A program made the translations under genes and the position numbers. The notes under the pieces are model-generated. The model ran no database searches, had not been told where the DNA came from, and saw nothing but the letters and a program-made list of their open reading frames with translations. Below are positions 1-8,625 of a DNA stretch of 64,000 nt, piece by piece. Location of the stretch: positions 62,001 to 126,000 of the forward strand of contig JAEXHI010000012.1 in assembly GCA_023450085.1 (NCBI GenBank), read 5' to 3'. Within the stretch, counting starts at the first letter, position 1. Each line of letters starts with the position of its first letter. Source of the DNA: Bacteroidota bacterium (lineage in GTDB: Bacteria > Bacteroidota > Bacteroidia > Sphingobacteriales > Sphingobacteriaceae).

Positions 1-2203
1 TACCGCCGCTGCCCACCATTGCGTAAGAGCCACGGAGTTTAACCAATGAAAAATAATGCGGCATCGACAGTTTCTCATTCAATACCAAACTTAAGTTTGC
101 AGAAGGATAGAAAAACCCCGACGGCTCACCATCTGGAGAAAACAGTGTACTCGACCAATCTTTTCTACCTGTTAAGTCTAAGTAGATAAACCTATCGTAG
201 CTAAAAGATGCCATTCCATATAAACTGCTTACACCAAATTGGCTACGATATGGATATGATAATGGTACATCCATACTATTGGCAAAATTGAATATGCCTG
301 GAGCAAAAAGACGCTCAGCCCTAGTCTCTTCCTTATCGTATTTATTTTTCAGTATGCTTCCGCCAAACGATAAATCAAGGTCGAATTTCCTAGATAGCTC
401 CCTTTTGTATTTCAATAAGAAATCTAAGTTGACTTCTTGATTAAAGATGTTTTGTGTACGGTACATACCGTTAAGGTACTTTCTAGTGTCTTTTGGTCGT
501 TGTTGCGATCTAGCATCGTAAGACATATCTATTGAACCTTTTACCATTAAGTTCAAATGATTAGTAAAACTGTAATTAGCTTGCATATATGCCGTTACAG
601 TATTCCTATTAGACTTATTAAGCATCTCGTAGGCAATCACATAAGGGTTGTCTCCCGCCTGACTTAACGGTTTATTTTGACGAACACCTTCCTCTCTTGG
701 ATACCAAAGTGTTTTAAACATATCTAAATCTGCATTTGGCACCATTCGTATTAGGCCATACATAATGGTTTGGGCATTGTAACCTACAGCTGGTAGGTTA
801 TCACTACTTCTATTGGTATAGTTAACCTTACCAGATAACTGGAGCTTGTTGGTGATTTTTTGATTAAGCGCTAATGAAAATGTGTTACGCTGATAACCGG
901 TATTTGGAACAATCCAAGTATTATTCAAATTGGTATAGCCAAAGCGAATAGAATTCACCTTAGTACCGCCTTCTATGCTTACACTATTGGTGTAGGTCTG
1001 TCCGGTTTCAAAAAAATCTTTCCTATTGTTTGGATAGGCAACCCATGGCGTACGCTGCGTACCTGTAGTTAGTGTTTTTGGATCAAACTGATAGAAATAT
1101 TGACCATCGAATTTTGGCCCAAACGCATTACTGGTAGCTCCACTACTCACCCCGTCTTCAGTTCTTCCATAGGAGTAATATTCTAAACCTACATCTCCTT
1201 GGCCATATTCATATTGATAATCTGGCCATCTGGAAACCATTTCAATAGCCGCATTGGAGCTGAAAGAAACGCCAATACCTTTTGCTTTGGGGTTGGCTAG
1301 TTTTGTAGTGATTACAATAGCACCTCCAGCTCCCCTTGCGCCATAAAGAGCCGTAGCACCAGGACCCTTTAAAACCGTTACGCTCTCAATATCGTTAGGG
1401 TTAATATCGTTTAAACTAGTCCCGTAATCTGTTGGTGAATCATCGCCCATATAAGAAGTTCCGTTACCGGTAGCTCTACCACTTGAACTACTGATGACCA
1501 CACCATCCACCACTACTAAAGCTTCACTAGCTCCTGAAAGCGAATTTTCTCCCCTTAATATGATACGATTTGAGCCTGCCGGACCACCGTTAGAACGAAG
1601 CAAGTTTAAACCTGCTACCTTACCAGACAACGCATCGGTCCAGTTATTAGAAACGGCATCGGTAATAGACTCGGGTTTAAGTGTACTAATGGCATAACCT
1701 AGTGCTTTTTCTTCGCGTTTGATATTCAACGCCGTCACCACTACTTCATTAAGATCGTTCTGCTGTGCAACAAGCACTATGTTAAGGCTGGCCTTACCTG
1801 TCGCTTTCTTTTCTTGCGACGCAAAACCAAGTGAAGTAAATACAATAGTTACTTCTTTAACTGGTGCAGATATTTTATAATTACCATCATTATCGGTAAT
1901 CGCTACAATATTGGTGTTTTTAATTTTTACACTTACTGCTGGAATTGGTTGTCCGTCTTCGTCGGTCACTCTACCCGTTACTGTCGTGTTATCTTGATAG
2001 ATCGATCCACCATTTGTATTTACAGTAAAAACATTTGTCTCATCTAAAAACGGACGATATGCTTTAGCAGAATAGCGATTAGCGGAAGCCTTTAAATTAA
2101 ATTGGGGCATTATCACAAAAACTGAAGCAAAGCCGATCATTGAAATTTTGCGGGCGTAAAGCATCCTTTTTTGGTAAGTACCAACAGTATTATTTCTACA
2201 CAT
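1..2203 (-). CDS. SusC/RagA-type TonB-dependent outer-membrane receptor, 3' end beyond window
   Basis: Translating the minus strand from the ATG at 2201-2203 gives an open frame that runs off the left edge (about 734 codons seen). The first ~45 residues look like a signal region. A carboxypeptidase-D-like plug extension follows (VTGRVTDEDGQPIPAVSV), then a TonB-box-like stretch (NEVVVTALNIKR), then the plug domain with VLKGPGATALYGARGAGG, the hallmark of SusC/RagA proteins. Such proteins form the outer-membrane channel of a SusC/SusD glycan importer. A SusD partner would be expected just left of the window. The promoter at 2355-2386 carries a candidate LacI operator, which ties the gene to the permease, kinase and regulator to its right. 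The substrate cannot be read from sequence. Confidence 0.93.
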   Translation of the reverse strand, partial: MCRNNTVGTYQKRMLYARKISMIGFASVFVIMPQFNLKASANRYSAKAYRPFLDETNVFTVNTNGGSIYQDNTTVTGRVTDEDGQPIPAVSVKIKNTNIVAITDNDGNYKISAPVKEVTIVFTSLGFASQEKKATGKASLNIVLVAQQNDLNEVVVTALNIKREEKALGYAISTLKPESITDAVSNNWTDALSGKVAGLNLLRSNGGPAGSNRIILRGENSLSGASEALVVVDGVVISSSSGRATGNGTSYMGDDSPTDYGTSLNDINPNDIESVTVLKGPGATALYGARGAGGAIVITTKLANPKAKGIGVSFSSNAAIEMVSRWPDYQYEYGQGDVGLEYYSYGRTEDGVSSGATSNAFGPKFDGQYFYQFDPKTLTTGTQRTPWVAYPNNRKDFFETGQTYTNSVSIEGGTKVNSIRFGYTNLNNTWIVPNTGYQRNTFSLALNQKITNKLQLSGKVNYTNRSSDNLPAVGYNAQTIMYGLIRMVPNADLDMFKTLWYPREEGVRQNKPLSQAGDNPYVIAYEMLNKSNRNTVTAYMQANYSFTNHLNLMVKGSIDMSYDARSQQRPKDTRKYLNGMYRTQNIFNQEVNLDFLLKYKRELSRKFDLDLSFGGSILKNKYDKEETRAERLFAPGIFNFANSMDVPLSYPYRSQFGVSSLYGMASFSYDRFIYLDLTGRKDWSSTLFSPDGEPSGFFYPSANLSLVLNEKLSMPHYFSLVKLRGSYAMVGSGG

Positions 2204-2354
2204 TTATATAAGGATTATTTTGGTCTCGGTTCAAACTGATTATTTCTTTTATCACTCTTAATGGGGAGGTTTTTACGATTAGATTATCCCTATCTATTTT
2301 TTAAAGCGCATAGAGCCTCAGCATATCTGTATTCTCTCTCGCGATTATTTGCTT

Positions 2355-2386
2355 CAAACCTAAATAAACTAAATTGATTTAGCAAA
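2355..2386 (-). promoter_or_regulatory. Promoter with LacI-type operator for the SusC gene
   Basis: Read on the minus strand: a -33 TTTG (2386-2383), a 20 nt spacer, and a -7 box TAGGTTTG (2362-2355), matching TTTG-N19/21-TAnnTTTG. The imperfect palindrome CTAAATTGATTTAG (2369-2382) lies inside the spacer. The same 18-mer CTAAATTGATTTAGCAAA recurs at 3851-3868. The rest of 2204-2453 shows nothing else I can interpret. Confidence 0.72.
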
Positions 2387-2453
2387 ACAGAAAAAGGCAT
2401 TTTATATGATTTAATACATGCTTAAAATTATCTTAACAATAGATCTGGATTTA

Positions 2454-3680
2454 TTAATTTGAGCTACCTTTAACTTTATACAGCTTAGCGCCGAACATGA
2501 AAATAACCAGGTAGCAAATGATAGGTAAATAGTATGCGCTTGTGATGCTCTTATCAGCAACCATCCCCATCAAAAAAGGAAACAGCGCTCCTCCTACCAC
2601 TCCCATGGAGATAAAGGATGAAGCTTGCTGGGTGTGCTTGCCTAAACTTTTTATACCCAAGCTGAAGATGGTTGGGAACATGATACTGAAAAAGAAATTG
2701 ATAAATAGTAGCGCTATAAAAGAAGTCCAACCCCAGCCCTGAGCCACTAATAAACACATCATGATATTAGCAAGGGCAAAGGAAGCCAACAAAACATTTG
2801 CTTGAATATATTTCATTAAAAATGTTCCAATAAATCGGCCAGCAAGCATCATAGCCATAAATACAACCATATAATTGGCAGCCACCTCATCAGAAAACCC
2901 CATTACCTCATGGCCATAGTTAATGAAAAACGCCCAAGTACCGCCCTGTGCCGCTACATTAAAAAACTGTGCTACTACAGCCCATTTAAAATGCGAACGA
3001 CCAAATAAACCAGTAGAAGCATTGGCCGTTTCTACCGCAGAGCTTGCTGTTTCTTCATGTGGATCATTAAGCTGAGGTACTTTAACCAACGAAAATAAAA
3101 CCAGTATCAGCAAAATCACGGCGCCTATATAGATGTACAAGTGTTTAACTGAGTCTAATCCATTTAGAGGTGAACTATCTTTCAATAAAAAATAGGACCC
3201 TAAAGCTGGACCAATCATAGTACCTACCGCATTAAATGCCTGCGCAAAATTTACACGCCTATCACTGCTGCGTTGATCACCAAGCGCCGCCATAAATGGA
3301 TGTGCTACAGTTTCTAGTGTAGCTAAACCACAACCTAAAACAAATAGAGCTATCCTAAAAAAATCAAATGACCTTGAATTGGCTGCAGGAACAAATAAAA
3401 ATGAGCCTAAAGCAAAAAGACCTAAGCCCAGCAATACGCCATTTTTATAGCCAAAACGCTTCATGAACAGCCCAGCGGGAACACTCATGATGAAATACGC
3501 ACCAAAAATGGAAAACTGAACCAATCCAGAATTAGCTTTTGAAACATTTAAAACAGATTGAAAGTGCTTATTCAGTACATCGCCCATGGTAATAGCAATA
3601 CCCCAAAACATAAACAGTAGCGCTACGAAAGATAGGGTAACCAACAATCGCTTTTCAGTAAAAGGTATCATATTCTTCAT
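2454..3680 (-). CDS. Sugar MFS transporter (FHS, fucose/glucose-galactose permease type)
   Basis: A 408-residue protein with about twelve hydrophobic segments in two blocks, separated by a polar loop around residues 205-225. The N-terminal stretch with a conserved MGD in the first helix region and the VPAGLFMKRFGYKNG loop fit the FHS family of proton-coupled sugar permeases (FucP/GluP). It should carry a monosaccharide across the inner membrane. It starts MKNM; a second ATG lies three codons in. It is transcribed leftward between the SusC gene and the ROK kinase, and its promoter (3838-3868) contains the same palindrome as the SusC promoter. A 14 bp perfect palindrome, TAGCTGTACAGCTA, sits at 3695-3708, just before the start codon. 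Family assignment is firm; the sugar is not known. Confidence 0.9.
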   Translation of the reverse strand: MKNMIPFTEKRLLVTLSFVALLFMFWGIAITMGDVLNKHFQSVLNVSKANSGLVQFSIFGAYFIMSVPAGLFMKRFGYKNGVLLGLGLFALGSFLFVPAANSRSFDFFRIALFVLGCGLATLETVAHPFMAALGDQRSSDRRVNFAQAFNAVGTMIGPALGSYFLLKDSSPLNGLDSVKHLYIYIGAVILLILVLFSLVKVPQLNDPHEETASSAVETANASTGLFGRSHFKWAVVAQFFNVAAQGGTWAFFINYGHEVMGFSDEVAANYMVVFMAMMLAGRFIGTFLMKYIQANVLLASFALANIMMCLLVAQGWGWTSFIALLFINFFFSIMFPTIFSLGIKSLGKHTQQASSFISMGVVGGALFPFLMGMVADKSITSAYYLPIICYLVIFMFGAKLYKVKGSSN

Positions 3681-3837
3681 TTTTAATTAGATAGTAGCTG
3701 TACAGCTAACACTGGTTATTGCAATTATTTTAAAAATTTAAATGATATAAAATAAACTTTGCAGGAAGGCTATATACTCTCGACTAAAAGCTAAATCTCC
3801 GAACATTCGAACAACGTTTACATTTGGTTTATTATTT

Positions 3838-3868
3838 CAAAGCTAAAAAACTAAATTGATTTAGCAAA
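3838..3868 (-). promoter_or_regulatory. Promoter with LacI-type operator for the sugar permease
   Basis: On the minus strand: -33 TTTG at 3868-3865, 19 nt spacer, -7 TAGCTTTG at 3845-3838. The palindrome CTAAATTGATTTAG (3851-3864) fills the spacer, so a bound repressor would block RNA polymerase. This predicts a 5' leader of about 150 nt before the ATG at 3680. Confidence 0.75.
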
Positions 3869-3883
3869 TATTTTAAAAAATTT

Positions 3884-4783
3884 TTAGTGGGTCTGAAAAT
3901 TATCTACACGTTTGATTTTCAAATCAAATAATGATACGGCACCCACCATTGCGGCATCTTCCCATAATTTACTTTTTGATATCAATATTTGTTGGTTTAA
4001 AATATTTTCACGTACAACAACAATAAACTGGTCCCAACACTTGGCTATATTCCCCCCTATCACAATATGAGAAGCCTTCTCATCCTCCGCAAAAGCATTT
4101 AAGAACTTACCTAGGTTATTTGAAAATTCTTTAAACAGGATTTCACGTACCTCATCATTACTCGAGTTCATTAAACCTTTTACACCATTTACCAAGGGCA
4201 AACCTGTTAGCTCAAAGTATCTTTTTACAAACCATCTAGAAGAAATATAGTCTTCCGAGATCCCATCATGCATAGGAGTAATGGCCCTAAAAACATCTTT
4301 GGTATTTCCTTTGCTGCTTACCGCAGAGCCTAGTCCCGTGCCTAGTGTTACGCCAACCACTTTTTCACTTTCTGGAATTTCTAATGACAGCACTTCGGCG
4401 TGTAAAAATGATTCAGCATCATTTCTAAATCGTATATTTTCTGGTAAAACACCTAATTCTGCAGCAAAAGCTTGTTTAATGTTACATCCATATAAAGCCT
4501 CGTACTTATCTAAATCTTTGATATAAGAGATACCTTGCTGATAATCAAACGGCCCAGGCATAGCAATACCGATATAAACTTCATTGGGATTGGTATCATT
4601 AAGCAACTTCTTAATAGTACCTACCCACTTCTCCATAATATCATCATAAGATGCTAGCGCATTTACTTCCTCCCTAAATCTGCTCCCTGGTTTAACCATT
4701 TTCTTAGAAAGATCTACCTCACCAACTGCTATATGTGTTCCACCAATATCTACTCCTATGTATTTGCTAGCTAATTTCATCAT
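3884..4783 (-). CDS. ROK-family sugar kinase
   Basis: 299 residues beginning MMKLASKYIGVDIGGTHIAVG, the ATP-binding phosphate-1 motif of ROK proteins. A second nucleotide-binding region, GVTLGTGLGSAV, and a C-terminal HIVIGGNIAKCW fit the family. The usual ROK zinc motif (CxCGxxGC) is missing: the region after the HDG motif reads SEDYISSRWF. Bacteroidota contain other ROK proteins without it, so this alone does not mean loss of function. It probably phosphorylates the sugar brought in by the neighbouring permease (glucokinase or fructokinase type; inference). It lies between the permease and the LacI gene and has its own operator-bearing promoter. Confidence 0.88.
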   Translation of the reverse strand: MMKLASKYIGVDIGGTHIAVGEVDLSKKMVKPGSRFREEVNALASYDDIMEKWVGTIKKLLNDTNPNEVYIGIAMPGPFDYQQGISYIKDLDKYEALYGCNIKQAFAAELGVLPENIRFRNDAESFLHAEVLSLEIPESEKVVGVTLGTGLGSAVSSKGNTKDVFRAITPMHDGISEDYISSRWFVKRYFELTGLPLVNGVKGLMNSSNDEVREILFKEFSNNLGKFLNAFAEDEKASHIVIGGNIAKCWDQFIVVVRENILNQQILISKSKLWEDAAMVGAVSLFDLKIKRVDNFQTH

Positions 4784-4797
4784 AAATATTATTTTCG

Positions 4798-4828
4798 CAA
4801 TATTATAAAACGTTTTAGCAAAATCAAA
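4798..4828 (-). promoter_or_regulatory. Promoter with LacI-type operator for the ROK kinase
   Basis: On the minus strand: -33 TTTG at 4828-4825, 19 nt spacer, -7 TAATATTG at 4805-4798 (one mismatch to TAnnTTTG). The perfect 12 bp palindrome TAAAACGTTTTA (4806-4817) fills the spacer. Aligned with the SusC and permease operators it matches at 14 of 18 positions, including the TTTAGCAAA flank. The predicted leader is very short (about ten bases). Confidence 0.65.
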
Positions 4829-4847
4829 ATAGCAATATTGATATCGC

Positions 4848-5858
4848 CTATAAAGATGATTCGCGTTGGATAAATTTTGTAGGCAGCATTATTTTCTGGG
4901 CTTTTTTCTCCATTCCACCCTTTCTTAACCTAGCCAACAGAATATTAATGGCATTTTCGGCTAGTTCCTCAATTGGTTGTGCTATACAGCTAATAGATGG
5001 CGTGTACATTTCAAAAAGCTCATAATCATCAAAACATACTACGGAAAGCTGCTCTGGGATTTTCAAATTCAGTTCCCTAATGGCCTTCAAGCCACTAACA
5101 CCTAAATAGTTGGTCGCAAAAAATACCGCATCTATTTCTGGCTTCCTTTGTAATAAAGAAACAATGTGTTTGATAGAGGTATCAACATTCTCATAAGATA
5201 CTTCCTTAATATATTGTGGCAAGGAATGTTCTTCGAGCGCTTGTTCGTAGCCAGCCAAGCGGCCCATCATTTGGCTTTGTAATGAATTAAGTGTTACAAA
5301 TGCAATGTTTTTACGTCCCGATTCTATTAATTTTTTAACAGCTTCATAAACACTCTCTTGATTGTTCACGGTAATGTAGTCAATAGAAGCATCTTCAATA
5401 TATCGATCTAAAACCACCACGGGCTTGCCGCTAGCTATTAAATCTTTTATTTCTTTATCGATACCGTCTGGAGGTATAATGATATATCCATCCACATGCC
5501 TATCTCTATACATATCGATTAATTCCTTTGCCTTTTCAGGATTATCTTCTGTGCTAGAGTAGATGATTCTGTAACCATTCTCATAGGCCTTTTCTTCAAT
5601 ATGCTTGGCTATGGTGGAGAAGAACACATCAGATATATCTTCAACAATTAGACCTATGGTATTGGTTTTTCCAGTTCTTAAACTTCTTGCTATCGAATTT
5701 GGCTTGTAACCAATTTCCTCCACATAACTTAGAACAATTTTCACCAATTTATCGCTAATTCGCTTCTCTTCGGCTCTTCCATTTAAAACGAAAGAAACTG
5801 TAGTAGGAGATATACCTAGCTCCTTAGCGATATTATTTATTGAAGTTTTTTTGCCCAC
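4848..5858 (-). CDS. LacI/GalR-family transcriptional regulator
   Basis: 336 residues. Residues 5-50 form the LacI helix-turn-helix (INNIAKELGISPTTVSFVLN), followed by the hinge-helix region (YKPNSIARSLRTGKTNTIG) and a periplasmic-binding-protein-like sensor domain to the end. The start codon is GTG (5856-5858); no closer ATG exists and the N-terminus has the usual LacI length. It very likely represses the permease, kinase and SusC genes through the palindromes at 2369, 3851 and 4806. Its own upstream region has a -7 box (TAACTTTG, 5888-5881) but no operator I can see, so autoregulation is not suggested. Confidence 0.93.
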   Translation of the reverse strand: MGKKTSINNIAKELGISPTTVSFVLNGRAEEKRISDKLVKIVLSYVEEIGYKPNSIARSLRTGKTNTIGLIVEDISDVFFSTIAKHIEEKAYENGYRIIYSSTEDNPEKAKELIDMYRDRHVDGYIIIPPDGIDKEIKDLIASGKPVVVLDRYIEDASIDYITVNNQESVYEAVKKLIESGRKNIAFVTLNSLQSQMMGRLAGYEQALEEHSLPQYIKEVSYENVDTSIKHIVSLLQRKPEIDAVFFATNYLGVSGLKAIRELNLKIPEQLSVVCFDDYELFEMYTPSISCIAQPIEELAENAINILLARLRKGGMEKKAQKIMLPTKFIQRESSL

Positions 5859-5995
5859 AGATTTAAATTTAGCTCTTTAACAAAGTTAGTACAAAAGCGT
5901 AAATTTTGAACTTAAAACATTCTCCATTTACAACTTCTGCCGATTTAAATATAATGCATGGCGAATAATAGCTACAGCCATGCATGAATTAATAG

Positions 5996-6451
5996 TTATG
6001 TTGTTAACGAAAGTCCTTCGTGTGCAAGTTCAATACTTTCCAAGGCAACTTCATTCGCATCTGATTTCATATCTGTAACAGTGATTTTAACCGGAAATGC
6101 GTTGAGCAACGTCCAACTCATCACAACATGTCTTTCTTCGTCCAAAAGGCTGATAAGAATAGTTTCTCTTTTGATAGTATTCATATTAAGAGCCTTAAAT
6201 TTTTCCCACATCGTCTTGTCATCTTTAAACATCCCTTTTTTCAGGGTAACGTTGCCATATTTAAGCAAACCTGGCATTTTTACTGTGGAGTTCATTTTAC
6301 TATTCCCACTCCTGTATTCAATCACTTGTGATTCGGCTGTTAAACCGCTTACTTCCGAGAATACGAACTCCGCATCATCCCATTTTACCTGAAAAGCAAA
6401 CTTGGGTAAGGGGTAAGTTAATGCTGACTGTGCTGTTTCATCTTCTGCCAT
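5996..6451 (-). CDS. Contractile-system inner tube protein (T4 gp19-like tail tube family)
   Basis: 151 residues, the usual size for the tail-tube proteins of extracellular contractile injection systems (Afp1/Pvc1 type) and T4-like phages. The motifs FSEVSGLTAESQVIEYRSG, KMPGLLKYGNVTLKKG and a C-terminal IELAHEGL pattern fit this family. These proteins stack as hexameric rings to form the tube inside the sheath. The gene lies 38 bp downstream of the sheath gene on the same strand. No spike, baseplate, ATPase or cap gene follows: the next gene is the LacI regulator. See the finding on the orphan cassette. Confidence 0.88.
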   Translation of the reverse strand: MAEDETAQSALTYPLPKFAFQVKWDDAEFVFSEVSGLTAESQVIEYRSGNSKMNSTVKMPGLLKYGNVTLKKGMFKDDKTMWEKFKALNMNTIKRETILISLLDEERHVVMSWTLLNAFPVKITVTDMKSDANEVALESIELAHEGLSLTT

Positions 6452-6489
6452 GATAATAGATATAAAATCAAATTAAGTCTGTCTGTTAA

Positions 6490-8037
6490 TTAAGTTTGTT
6501 GTAGTTGTTGCTGGAAAGTAATAACGATAAACTCATCAGGTCTTACGATGGCCAATTTAACAACAATCAACATCTTACCTTCCAAAATATCTGTAGGTGT
6601 CATTGTTGAGCCCAATCCAATCTGAACATCAAAAGCCTGCTCGGGAACCGCTCCCATTAATGCTCCCTGCTTCCATAAATTAGTGAGAAAATTTAAAATC
6701 ATAGCTTTCACGGTAGCCCAAGTATTAGCATCATTAGGTTCAAAAACATAAGCTCTTGCCGCAGTTTTAATTGATTGCTCAATCATGATCAATGTCCTTC
6801 TCACATTAATGTATTTCCAATCGTTACTATTTCCATCCAATGTTCTTGCTCCCCATACCAATGTACCAAGTCCCTGAAATGAACGAATTACATTTATAGA
6901 TTTACCAGTAGAAGGATCAATATTAAATGATTCTTGCTCCACACTTGAGATATTTACCATTGGACTTTTTACTTCACTCAACGAGCAATTTGCCGGCGCT
7001 TTCCATACTCCCCTATGGTTATCCACCATGGTATACAAACCTACCAAAGCACCGCTTGGCGGCATTTCATTTGCAAAAGCAACAGCCTGAGCCAAAATCA
7101 TATTATACTTAGAACTTGATGATTTCAGTGCTAAGTGGTGCTTTTTCTTTAAACTTATGATTTGGTTTACTTTATCCTGATAACTGGCTTCTTCTATTTT
7201 CGGATCAATTTTTTCTCTTTCCGCAACCAGTTGATGGTAGTCTAATGAATATTGACTAATGATATCACATACTTCCGTTTCAAGAAAAGGCTTCAAGTCG
7301 GAAAAATTTTCAAAGTTGATCTCGTCCTCTGAAACAATACTCGCATTTAACCAAGGATAGTAAGCAGCTCCATAATTCAAATTGTTCTCTCCAATACCAT
7401 TCCTAAATTCATTGGCTACGACATCTGGTTTTTCAGTATTATCATGTTTTTTTAGATCGAAAACGCCAAATCTACTTTGTGTTTTTGCACAGTGTAGTAG
7501 TACATTGCTATATAAAGGATATGCTGCTTTTCCTATTGCAACTATATCGGGCATTACTACTAAAGTTACCGTCTGTTCCTCTTCTAAAATCTCTAGCGGT
7601 CCTATTGAATTATCAGTTGTTCCCATAAAATCACTAAGCAAAACTTCTTTTGCTGATGCATCACCATAGGTACCTATAGAAACAATGATACATGGACCAC
7701 CTCCATTTGCATAAAACAAACGAATACTATTAAAAAAATAAAGCTCATTATTTAAAGCGTAACCAATTTTCTTTTTCTCATCACCCAATTTGAAATAAGG
7801 TAAGTTGTCGTCGGCACTTTCAATTTGAAATTTGGGCTTAAAACCACCTCCAAAACTTTCTTTATATTCTGCCAGAGAATTGATTCTAGTTGGAATTCGC
7901 AAAAGCGATTTTCCATTTCTTTCTGCCTTGTAAGTGTAACCTATAAATGCGGGGATCGCAGTTTCTACTGCGACTGCAGAATTAGGAAAAGCTGATTTCT
8001 CTTCAATATAAACACCTGGAGTTTTATAATTTTTCAT
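6490..8037 (-). CDS. Contractile tail sheath protein (phage/eCIS sheath family)
   Basis: 515 residues. The N-terminus NYKTPGVYIEEKSAFPNS and the C-terminal block (GLGTLVWGARTLDG, YINVRRTLIMIEQSIK, DANTWATVKAMILNFL, PDEFIVITFQQQ) are characteristic of phage-type sheath proteins, above all those of extracellular contractile injection systems in Bacteroidota. The sheath surrounds the tube and contracts to drive it out. The central part (residues ~170-330) is variable and carries an insertion rich in charged residues, as in other eCIS sheaths. It starts 7 bp after the stop of the small 65-residue gene, so the two are probably co-transcribed with the tube gene. Confidence 0.93.
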   Translation of the reverse strand: MKNYKTPGVYIEEKSAFPNSAVAVETAIPAFIGYTYKAERNGKSLLRIPTRINSLAEYKESFGGGFKPKFQIESADDNLPYFKLGDEKKKIGYALNNELYFFNSIRLFYANGGGPCIIVSIGTYGDASAKEVLLSDFMGTTDNSIGPLEILEEEQTVTLVVMPDIVAIGKAAYPLYSNVLLHCAKTQSRFGVFDLKKHDNTEKPDVVANEFRNGIGENNLNYGAAYYPWLNASIVSEDEINFENFSDLKPFLETEVCDIISQYSLDYHQLVAEREKIDPKIEEASYQDKVNQIISLKKKHHLALKSSSSKYNMILAQAVAFANEMPPSGALVGLYTMVDNHRGVWKAPANCSLSEVKSPMVNISSVEQESFNIDPSTGKSINVIRSFQGLGTLVWGARTLDGNSNDWKYINVRRTLIMIEQSIKTAARAYVFEPNDANTWATVKAMILNFLTNLWKQGALMGAVPEQAFDVQIGLGSTMTPTDILEGKMLIVVKLAIVRPDEFIVITFQQQLQQT

Positions 8038-8044
8038 CAGAGAT

Positions 8045-8242
8045 TTAATGATGTTGAATAATTATTTCTGGATAACTATATTCCCTTTCCTTCGTCCAAT
8101 ATCCGCTAGTATAAAGCCCTAAAATATTCTTTACTATACCCTTCCAAGCATATTCAAATTGACAGGGATCACCGAAAATCACCAAACAAACCAATTGTGA
8201 CACTCGTCCTAGAGAAAAAAGTTCAGTTTTTTTATTTGCCAT
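8045..8242 (-). CDS. Small protein of unknown function upstream of the sheath gene
   Basis: 65 residues (starts MANKKTELFSLGRVSQLV; ends EYSYPEIIIQHH). A purine-rich ribosome site (GAAAGGGAAA) lies a few bases before the ATG, and the stop is only 7 bp from the sheath start, so it looks like the first gene of a three-gene unit. No transmembrane segment or known domain is evident. It could be an assembly factor or a regulator of the sheath/tube pair, or a remnant of a larger gene. I do not recognise it. Confidence 0.5.
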   Translation of the reverse strand: MANKKTELFSLGRVSQLVCLVIFGDPCQFEYAWKGIVKNILGLYTSGYWTKEREYSYPEIIIQHH

Positions 8243-8451
8243 AGTATAGTTTCCCTTTCAAAACAGGCACTACCTTCTTCGAAAAATTTACTTATAGCTA
8301 AAAGCTGATTGGAGTTGGGCATCGTGAAGAGAAATAATTTTTGAATTTGCAAAAAATAGATGGATAAAAAAAGTCAGCATATTTTGCTTTTATTAAAACT
8401 AATTTCTACATTGCGTTCATAAGTAAAGAAAAAAACACAAATACAGAGAAA

Positions 8452-8529
8452 ATGTTAATCATTAGCAATATATATAGTTGTGCAGTCCAGATACATCATC
8501 AGGGCATGAAAACTATGTTTATATACTAA
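8452..8529 (+). CDS. Possible 25-codon leader ORF before a terminator
   Basis: A short frame, MLIISNIYSCAVQIHHQGMK..., preceded by AGAGAA, ends 29 bp before the intrinsic terminator at 8559 and upstream of the gene at 8626. It could be a leader peptide for attenuation, or chance. The 8243-8625 spacer otherwise shows nothing clear. Confidence 0.2.
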   Translation: MLIISNIYSCAVQIHHQGMKTMFIY

Positions 8530-8558
8530 GAGTAAAATATACCATTACAAGAAAAAAA

Positions 8559-8586
8559 GGATGCCTAAAAGGCGTCCTTTTTTTTT
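8559..8586 (+). terminator. Intrinsic terminator hairpin in the leader of the 8626 gene
   Basis: GGATGCC, loop TAAAA, GGCGTCC (one U-G pair) followed by nine T residues. An A-run precedes it, so it may also act in the other direction. It lies between two divergent genes and only 40 bases before the ATG at 8626, which suggests attenuation or the end of a small RNA. Confidence 0.8.
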
Positions 8587-8625
8587 GCTTCAATTTTTCC
8601 AAAAAAACCATTTAAAACTCATATT

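Noticed and set aside
1494..1697. Plus-strand ORF of 67 codons inside the SusC gene
   Set aside because: Antisense to the well-conserved plug domain of SusC; no independent support.
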